Assembly: GCA_009760855.2 (NCBI GenBank) | Contig: WPIO01000032.1 | Coordinates: forward strand, 2,425,001-2,489,000 | Reading direction: 5' to 3' | Length of the DNA stretch: 64,000 nucleotides | Origin: Cristatella mucedo | Lineage: Eukaryota; Bryozoa; Phylactolaemata; Cristatellidae | Shown: positions 56,845 through 64,000 of the stretch, in pieces | Layout: the number at the start of each line of letters is the position of its first letter | Position numbering within the stretch: the stretch's first letter is position 1 | Notes under the pieces: generated by a model | Databases searched by the model: none | Seen by the model: only the letters and a program-made list of their open reading frames with translations | Told to the model about the DNA's origin: nothing | Made by a program: the position numbers and the translations under genes

Positions 56845-57450
56845 ATGCCGCTGGATGAGAACGGCGAATTGAGCGGCACGAATCAGAAAGTTGGGTCGCA
56901 CGGTAAAAAAGCGTACCTTAGTTATTACATGACAGATTCGGATTTATTTGACAGAAAACTAGACAGGTCCTGCAGATATTCCCAGCGCTCTTTAGACTTC
57001 CGAAATGAGGACGATGAGTCTCGGGCATCTTCTTCATCCGACGTCTCAGAAATGCTGTCTTCCTTTGTTCTTAGCTCATTCTCTGGCAGGCATGCTGCAG
57101 TCGATTGACGTCTCACACGCGTCGATGTTGCCTACTTAATCTGGTATATCGGAATGCAGAGCACTAAAAGCTGTTGGCACAGTTAGCTTATGAGCCTTGC
57201 AGGCTCAGAAACTAACTGTGCAGACGCTGGTGTCCGATTTTCTAGTCTCGCAATGCCGGCAGAAAATACAGCGTATGTGAAACAGGAGAATAGTAGATGT
57301 CATTATAGCAGACTGTCAGTGGATAAGCCAGTAGATGGATTCCAGGACACTGATAATCCCTCCAGAACGCTTAGTCCTGAGACAGACTTGCCGTTTGCGA
57401 AGAGACTGCGAAGAAGTGAACCAGTTGCTTGCTCCTATACTTCACCTTAA
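56845..57450 (+). other. Two same-frame open segments, possible coding sequence
   Basis: 56845-57108 encodes 87 residues (MPLDENGELSGTNQKVGS, then SRASSSSDVSEMLSSFVLSS), acidic and Ser-rich. 57190-57450 in the same frame encodes 86 residues ending PFAKRLRRSEPVACSYTSP, with a nuclear-localisation-like KRLRR. Two stops separate them. A gccttgcag acceptor-like site lies just inside the second. This could be a two-exon gene or chance frames beside the gypsy relic. I recognise neither half. Confidence 0.25.
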
Positions 57451-58506
57451 CCGCTTGAATTATGCTTTAGTTCATAGGCTGGCACAAGTGGTATGAGTAG
57501 GAAAGTATGCTAACTTCATGGGCGATATCTTAAATCGTGGATGACTTATGGAATTCTCCCTAAATAATAGCACGTGCCTACCTTCGTGCATAATGTTTTC
57601 ATGGATTGATTTCAACCACTCTTCAAATAGCTTGAAAATCATCCAAGCTTAGCCATTAGGCGTAAACGTCCCAAGCAGCTGTTTCAGTCAATAATTTGGA
57701 ATCGGCTGGGCTTATCAATTTCTCTATCGCAAGTGGCTTTATTTCTTAACTATTAAGCGAAACGTAGAGAGCCACGTTCACTCTCTCATTTAATTGCTTT
57801 CCACAGTTAGCAATACTGGCTTGTACGTGATATGTTGCGCACTTATCTACGTTAACTGTGGGACCATTTTCATTTACATTGAATATGTCTCTCGGTTCAT
57901 GACCCGCACATATGTTATAGACAAATTTTTATCCAACTCCACCGTGACACCCTATTAACTTTACACTTCTCATCGCATATTTTGGTAAGCCTACTGTTTT
58001 GTCTTTTAATGAAGCTCTCTAGCTAGCCACTTGACCTAATTAAGCAATGCACTTTAGCCCCCTTCCGATAAAACCGCTATGCTTGCTCCTGAATTAACGG
58101 ACCGCAATTGAGCGAGTAACTGCCGAGCAACGCAGTCACTGATAGGCGCACACACTGGGGCATTGCCTATTTGCTTAACCTAAGATACCGCAAGTTAACG
58201 CTGTCGGCAAGTTTAAACGTGAGCCAGCAGTGAGCAGCACAACAGCACATACTTCTTATTAACGAGAGAGCCTGTGAACTCACTTCGCCGAGTCATAGTA
58301 TATATACAATACTGTATAATTATTTACACGTCTATAACCTCTTGGTACTCTATGTTTTTTGTTGTTGAGTGAGCCTATGTACTCGCTTACGTGTAAATCT
58401 TAAAAAATCTCAAGTCTCTTGTAAATCTTACAGCTTACGTCAAGTCAGACGTTAATTCGAACAGGAACTCCAGGCGTCTGCGACTCAGGAACGCTTCGCT
58501 TTGACT
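57451..58506. other. Gene-free stretch, nothing recognised
   Basis: AT-rich sequence with only short frames and no recognised repeat. Confidence 0.4.
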
Positions 58507-58707
58507 GGCTAGAGCAGCGGATCTCAACCTGTGGGTCGCGACCCCTTTGGGGGTCGAACGATCCTTTCACAGGGGTCGCCTGAGACCGCCGGAAAACATG
58601 CATTTCCATATTTTTCACACAATGATTTTTTGGTTGGGGATCGCCACAACATGAGGAACCGTATTAAAGGATTGCGGCATTAGGAAGGTTGAGCCACTGG
58701 GCTAGAG
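58507..58707 (+). mobile_element. SPIN-type hAT non-autonomous element (MITE) with target duplication
   Basis: The element spans 58515-58699 (185 bases). Its left end is cagcggatctcaacctgtgg followed by gtcgcgacccctttgggggt. Its right end, inverted, is cagtggctcaaccttcctaa. From memory both ends match the SPIN (SPACE INVADERS) hAT family, including the acaggggtcgcctgagaccg and acaacatgaggaaccgtatt blocks. It is flanked by a perfect 8-base duplication, ggctagag, at 58507-58514 and 58700-58707, as expected for hAT elements. It encodes no transposase. The right inverted repeat lacks a few bases. Confidence 0.88.
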
Positions 58708-59378
58708 TCATATATTGCGCCTTGCAGCAGGAACGCTGCGATTCTCCAGCCATGATCTGAGCAATGCATAATTCTTGACTTGAACAAAAACTTCTGTCGT
58801 CAGCGACTCAAGACCACTGTGCTCCGACGGGCTAGGAGCAGGAACGCTGCGCTCTGATTCGCTAGCAGAGGTCGGGGGCCGGCATCTCGCCGCGTGGCAG
58901 ACTTCCTCTCTTTAATTAATAGGGACATGCGTGTAGCCTACAGATGTACCGTCAAAGAGAGCTACTTCCGCTTTCCTGCATAGAGATACACTTCTCATAG
59001 GGCACTACACAAACGACCTATTATTATTATTGTTATTATCGTTGCCTGTTTTTTTGACTTTTACTCTGACGATCACTTTCACCATGCTTACAAGGTTACG
59101 AATATTGCCAGCTATCATGTCCTAATTATTGACTATTCTTAGCGTAGCTTAGCGAAGTCTATTCGACAGCGACCTGCAGGCGTCCAAAACTGGCCATGTT
59201 GTACAGTAAATCTCGCATGCCAACAGAGCACCGCCGAACTGCCCGCCGGCCAAGAGCTTAGGACGAGGCTCCAGCTTAGCCTGAACGGTAGGGCACAACT
59301 GACTGCCCGGCACAAGACTTCGGCGCTTTGCGTATACTGCCTAAGCGAGGATAGTGACGTAACCGGTTGCCAGTCGTT
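58708..59378. other. Gene-free stretch, possible promoter of the next frame
   Basis: Starts ordinary and becomes GC-richer from about 59150. No recognised feature. Confidence 0.3.
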
Positions 59379-59939
59379 ATGATTCAGCATCCGCAACTAA
59401 TATCTCTGCAGTCGCAGTGTGGCGGATGTACAACGTCAGCGTTTAGTATGCCGCAGCCAAGAAAGCTACGGTTCCGCGTTGGCATCGTTGGCAACGAGGT
59501 CACTGGCGCCTACCGTAGCGGTGGAGACGTGGAGTCGATCGTCTTGCCTAAGGAGATGGTCGCGCTCTTGCAGAGCCTTTCCGGGTCGGCGGCCGGAGTA
59601 GCCTGGGCTTCCCAAAGTGGCAGCGGTGGGGAAGCGTTTCGCGGTGCCCTCGCAGCAGCGACCGCTTTAGCACCCACAGCCATATGTTTCCATGATTTTG
59701 GCATGTCTCATAAAGTCTGGCACTTTGTCCGTAGCGCAAGATTTAACTTGCTGCTCGTGCTTGCATTGAGGCGTTGCAATGATTCGAACCAGTGCCGTTT
59801 TTGCCGGACCCGGGGGTGGGGGGGGGTAGGTGGGAAACTTGTAATAACTCACTCGCTCTGGCGCCACTGCCCTCTGGCGATGAAGGTGGACCATTTGACT
59901 GCTTGCTGCCTTGCCGGATCATTTGACCGAGCCTTGTGA
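59379..59939 (+). CDS. Open frame, possible first exon, unidentified
   Basis: From an ATG at 59379 the frame stays open for 186 codons. The first 110 or so are coding-like: MIQHPQLISLQSQCGGCTTS, then MPQPRKLRFRVGIVGN, VESIVLPKEMVALLQSLSGS and an Ala/Gly-rich stretch to ALAPTAICFHDFG. After about 59710 the peptide looks random, and it crosses a poly-G run at 59814-59826, so a real exon would end earlier, though I see no strong donor. I recognise no domain. CpG-rich composition and the ATG position suggest a first exon, but chance remains possible. Confidence 0.25.
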   Translation: MIQHPQLISLQSQCGGCTTSAFSMPQPRKLRFRVGIVGNEVTGAYRSGGDVESIVLPKEMVALLQSLSGSAAGVAWASQSGSGGEAFRGALAAATALAPTAICFHDFGMSHKVWHFVRSARFNLLLVLALRRCNDSNQCRFCRTRGWGGVGGKLVITHSLWRHCPLAMKVDHLTACCLAGSFDRAL

Positions 59940-60984
59940 TCTAAGGCGGGGCTGGTGCTGTCGGATTAAAAGTCGCCAAGACTTTGAGTTTGTTATAGAA
60001 AACTCTCTCAGCACAGCACCTACCTAATCCTTGGGGCTTTGCGTGGAATTACAGATGGAGATAAATTCCATTTCCATTCGCTGCCATCCTGCTTCAAAAC
60101 AACGTGGATGCCCTTCAGAAGGCCGCAGCAGACAGCAAGATCGCAGCTATTTCTGGTGCAAGAGCTCAATAACAGCAGCCGCACTACCATTCGCTGTGGG
60201 CATGCTCGGGCAAACAGTTACACCACTAAAGTGTTCGAGATTAGACGCTTAAGAGATCGGGATTCTCTTCTAGAAGTAGTGCTCAAGATCAGGCAAGTGC
60301 TGGCATGGGCACTTCGCGGTCGGCGATGCCGCATCGAGTGGAACTTTGTTGAATAAAAACTTCCTATGAAATCTCCCAACCGAGGTTTCGATGGCCAATA
60401 GGGCAACCGGACTGCGCCAAATCGAAGCCGCACTCGAGTTGGTGATTTTGTTAATCCGCCATTCGGCAACGGGAACAGTGAGTAAACGTACTACTCGCCC
60501 ACATCGCCATCTAGATAGTCGATGCAAACATTAACGGCTGCACTGACCGGTGTAGTAGAGCGAAGCGCGGGGCGAGGCGGATGCCGGTGCACTTTCTGCT
60601 GCCGATGCTGCTGTTGTTAGCTATGACGCAGTGGGCGGGCGGGAAACTGTCCCCTATATGAACCGTAACCCCAGCCAGGAGCGAAAAAATCCCGGTAAAG
60701 ATTTCTACGTCTCGATTTCGCAGACTACGAACGTATCGCGAGGTTCCGTGCCAATCAACGAATGGCTGGGAAATGGGCAGCTGGCTCAACAAAGCAGCGA
60801 TCGTCGAGACAGGCGCGAATGCGGATTCACCGTCGTCGGCATTTGCAGTCAATCGGCACTGATCACATGGCAACTTGCTAGCTCTTTGCAACCCATTTGC
60901 GACCACTGCCTCAAATAATGATCGCATGGTCAAAGACTTGATATACTGTGGTTAGACCGTCTGCGTTTGGTGTCCGCGATTTGT
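59940..60984. other. GC-rich unassigned stretch
   Basis: Frames of about 90-140 codons occur on both strands (for example 60631-60918 + and 60511-60933 -), overlapping each other. None has a known domain, so none is called. Confidence 0.3.
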
Positions 60985-61495
60985 GACGGGCGCACTTACA
61001 AGCTACCTGCCCTTTGCCTCCACATTTGCATATCAAATTAGGCCTCATTAAAACACTTGTCGCAGTCCTGGTAAAGACAGCCTTTGGGTATCCTTGAAGC
61101 GTCTTCCCTAAACTGTTTAAGCCAAAGATCAAACAGGTGTCTTTATGGGAGACCAGGTAAGAAGATAATCGAGGGCGATGGATTTCCAAAGAAGAACTTG
61201 AAGTAGGAGTCGCCAGAAAAACTTGAAACAGTCATTCATTAAAAAATTCGTCACAGTTTTTCGGCACCTCCTGGATAATCACAAGCCTGAACAATATTTT
61301 GAGCTTGTCGAGAGTATGCTGAAGAAATACCTCATAATAGGCTGCACGATGTCCTTCAAGGTCCACATTCTCTATACCCATTTTGATAGATTCCAGGAGA
61401 ACGTAGTGCTAATTCAGAATATTAAGGTGCGTGCTCTTTTAAGGATTCATTTAACTTTGAATGTCGCTACCAAGGACGCCATACAGAAAACATGA
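60985..61495 (+). pseudogene. Unclassified repeated protein (family X), C-terminal piece
   Basis: Plus-strand segments in shifting frames: PPHLHIKLGLIKTLVAVL (about 61017-61070), AKDQTGVFMGDQVRR (about 61122-61168) and a 90-codon frame (61223-61495). The last contains VFRHLLDNHKPEQYFELVES and IGCTMSFKVHILYTHFDRFQ. By memory these are successive blocks of the same invertebrate repeated protein whose middle lies at 19310-20160. The end, where the family has a Gly-Glu-Arg-Phe-His-Gln motif, is lost. Confidence 0.55.
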
Positions 61496-62205
61496 CGGAT
61501 GACTAATTTACTGACATTTTGCGTGTAATTCTTAAAAACTACTCACTTGTAAATCTTCCGTAGTCCATTCGGTGTAAATTAAACATAAGTTTATTAAATG
61601 TAGTTTTTTGTCTAAATGTGACCGAACGACCAAATTTCTTTGTTTAATCATTGGAAAGGGTACATTGCAAATTCATAATTGCAATCATTTCATAAGTAAA
61701 GTTTAGAGTGAGTTATGGCATTTTTCTGCAGTTTTGAGGCTTTATGAAAATTTGGAAATAATATTTAATCCTTTGGAAAATGGTTTCACAAAAACGTTTT
61801 ACTAAAGTAAAGTAAAGAACAGAACAAGTAAAGAACAAGGGCCAATACCTTAGATGAATACGACATAACTTAGAGGCATGAATTTCAGATAATTAATAGG
61901 TCGGTTATATGGCTGTATGTCATTCGCTTGCATGACATTGTAGAATTATTAGGGTTCTGACTTTACAGCCGGTCGTACTAATAGTAATATGCGTGCAAAT
62001 TTTGATGCCTTTGCTTGTGCAGTGTTATTAAAATTTCTGCTTGTATGCTTTTTGACACCATTCCCTGCTGTTAGATGTATTCAGAATGCTTCGCATAAAT
62101 CAATAGGATGATTTGGTATACATGCTTTTCATTCCGCTTGCGTTAGTAACGTTGCTCCTTATCAGAGTCGCTTTGCGCTTGCTTATTCAAATGACATGCA
62201 TACAT
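61496..62205. other. Gene-free stretch, nothing recognised
   Basis: AT-rich unique sequence. Confidence 0.4.
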
Positions 62206-63650
62206 AATAATACTATTATGAAAATTTAAAACGCCGGAAGAGAAGCATTTCTCTTCACGTGTACTTTTGCATATGCTGAAAAGGAAGTGCGTCAATCAGT
62301 AAATGTTAAAAGGCAAACAATATGCAACAAAATGAAACAAAAAATGATACAACAAAAGAAGCGTGCTCACAAAGACTGCTTAGTCCGTACATAGTAACTG
62401 TAAGGAATACACAGGTTTTTAGCTTTAATTTGAATATAATAAAATCTGGAGATGACCTACCGTTCGGGAGTGAGTTCCAAGCTTTGAGAGCAGACAAGCG
62501 GAAGACACGGCACCCCCACGTTTTGATGTTGGCTACATGCAAAACTAAACCCCCACATTCAGAGCAGAGGGTAAGCAGGTAGCGGTAAGCCTGATTTGAT
62601 AGTAATGCAGGTAGATAGGCGGAAGCAAGAAAACAAACGATTCTTGAGGAAAGTGGCAGGACCGCAAACTCGATAAGTTGCCTAATGGGAGGAGCCATTA
62701 TACATTGGTAAGAATAAGAGACATACTTCAATTGCGACATTCACAAAAAAACTGGCCCTAGCCTCCGACTTTTATACCAGCAAAAAAGCATACCTCAGGA
62801 AGACGTGAAACAGTGAGTTGCAGTAATATAGTTTAGAGGGAAATGCATGGAAAAATGAGAGATGATGGCCTCATGTTAGCAAGCCACAATGTTTTTAGTC
62901 TTACGTAGATATACACCGCGGTATAATCGACTGTGGCTGATACACTTATCTAGTTCACAGTCCATTGGTTAGGAATACTCAGATTAGATTGCATGCTGAC
63001 TCTGCGTGAGATCAACCGGCTCGGACAGTTTGAGGGCTTAGCCTTCCAAATCTACGAGTATCACTACATCTTCTCATGGCCAGTAGCTTTTTTTTATTAT
63101 CATTCAATTTGAGAAAGCTTGCTTCTATCACTGAGCGAATAAAAACAATATATGCTGCAGAGCATCGGAGAGTTTAAGATACTGAAGGCAGGGAAGGAGT
63201 AAGTATGTATAACTGAGGGTCAACTAAAAAAATGAGAGCTTTGATTGTGCTTGGGGATCGCATTGGTAAGAGAAACTATACACAGTGAAAAAGTGAAGAC
63301 TGAAAATAGGTCGCTGTTACATAACGTAATAGAAAGGATTGCCGGATGACCGATAGCCTTTGACATCTGCTCCCTGCAATTTTCCGCTGAAGTATGATCT
63401 AAACTGTGTGGCGCAGTGCCTGTGACATGATAAATATATAATTCATTTATATAGCGCCCCAAGAGAACTTAATCTCTATTCAGGCGCTTCACATATGCCT
63501 CGGAGCTCGATCCCACGACCCCAGTCAGACCGTGGTCGGAGCGAGCACCTTAGCCGCTGGACCAAACCAGCTCGGCATGATGCCTGGACGAGACGACAGG
63601 CGTACCAGAGGACTCTGTGATGAATGGCATCAATAGCTGCCGAGACGCCC
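62206..63650 (-). mobile_element. LINE family B, copy interrupted by a SINE
   Basis: On the minus strand: an AIDAIHHRVL-like RT start right of the SINE (63640-63600), then HTSAENCREQM and the region before the catalytic box (63430-63220). The C-terminal LKAWNSLPNGRSSPDFIIFK is at about 62510-62450, and the hairpin-like 3' tail is near 62210-62280. It has frameshifts but a 144-codon frame survives at the 3' end. Confidence 0.72.
63433..63578 (-). mobile_element. SINE family 1 inserted in LINE B
   Basis: Inverted copy: attcatttatatagcgcccc, aagagaacttaatctctatt, then cggagctcgatcccacgacc and ggaccaaaccagctcggca. LINE B sequence resumes on both sides. Confidence 0.88.
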
Positions 63651-64000
63651 TTTAGAAGAAATCTTTAAGTCCTGCTTAAGTCTGCACCCTTGATGAGGTT
63701 GCAATGCAATCGCAGCAGTTACGAGTTTCGGAGTCATTTGATTAAGTAAGTACAACCCGTTTGAAGCTAATGCACAAGGTTTGAATTTTTGACTGTAAGT
63801 CTTTCAACTAGTCCGCCAGCACTACATTCTGTGTAATTATTAGGAACGGCAACAGGGTGACCGAGCTAAAATTTCTGAAGTTATCTTGGTCTCGTGTCGA
63901 GTTCTGAACGGCTGGCCTGGCGGAAGCTCCTTTGAAATAATCAGGGACTGAACCCGAGGCTAAGGACATAATTACTTGTTGGTCATGCACGGCCGCAGAA
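63651..64000. other. Window end, nothing recognised
   Basis: May continue the LINE B 5' region in decayed form, but I cannot show it. Confidence 0.25.

Noticed and set aside
60511-60933. 140-codon minus-strand frame overlapping a 95-codon plus-strand frame
   Set aside because: Mutually overlapping frames in GC-rich DNA without domain evidence are expected by chance.

Overview
This window is nuclear DNA from an animal. Protein-coding sequence is in short exons bounded by GT..AG splice sites and long introns, AATAAA occurs after a terminal exon, and there are no operons or ribosome binding sites. Most of the rest is old transposon debris: two families of CR1/L2-type LINEs, two families of tRNA-derived SINEs, Ty3/gypsy, piggyBac, Tc1/mariner and hAT pieces, and long microsatellites. 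I could not fix the species. The mix fits an invertebrate; a mollusc or other lophotrochozoan is plausible, and the SPIN-type hAT element near 58.6 kb has, as I recall, been reported in a pond snail as well as in vertebrates and a triatomine bug. That placement is inference.

Layout. 1-5.4 kb is repeat debris followed by the terminal exon of an NFKBIL1-like gene (5399-5982, +). 6-16 kb is repeats, including a 2.4 kb LINE copy (11.9-14.3 kb, -). 16.8-25.5 kb holds three spliceable candidate exons on the minus strand and one on the plus strand, none of them recognised, among repeats. 26.3-26.8 kb is a very long homopurine tract. 28,886-48,385 (+) is a complete gene for the RNA-exosome cap subunit RRP4/EXOSC2. 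It has seven exons, all splice junctions canonical and frames consistent, and encodes 293 residues; its introns are filled with LINEs, SINEs and a Tc1 relic. 48.4-53 kb shows little. 53.2-56.4 kb carries a LINE fragment and a decayed gypsy pol gene, both on the minus strand. 56.8-61.5 kb has GC-rich open frames without recognised homology, a 185-bp SPIN-type element with a perfect 8-bp target duplication, and a fragment of an unclassified repeated protein. 61.5-64 kb is a LINE interrupted by a SINE.

How parts relate. The two confident host genes are not linked in function: EXOSC2 acts in RNA 3'-5' processing, and NFKBIL1 is an ankyrin-repeat nuclear protein linked to NF-kB signalling and splicing. 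Among the repeats, SINE family 1 ends in the same hairpin-forming tail as LINE family B, which suggests that the LINE machinery mobilised the SINE. SINEs sit inside LINE copies at 36.3 and 63.4 kb, so at least some SINE insertions are younger than those LINEs. LINE A, LINE B, SINE1, SINE2 and family X are labels used only in this annotation.
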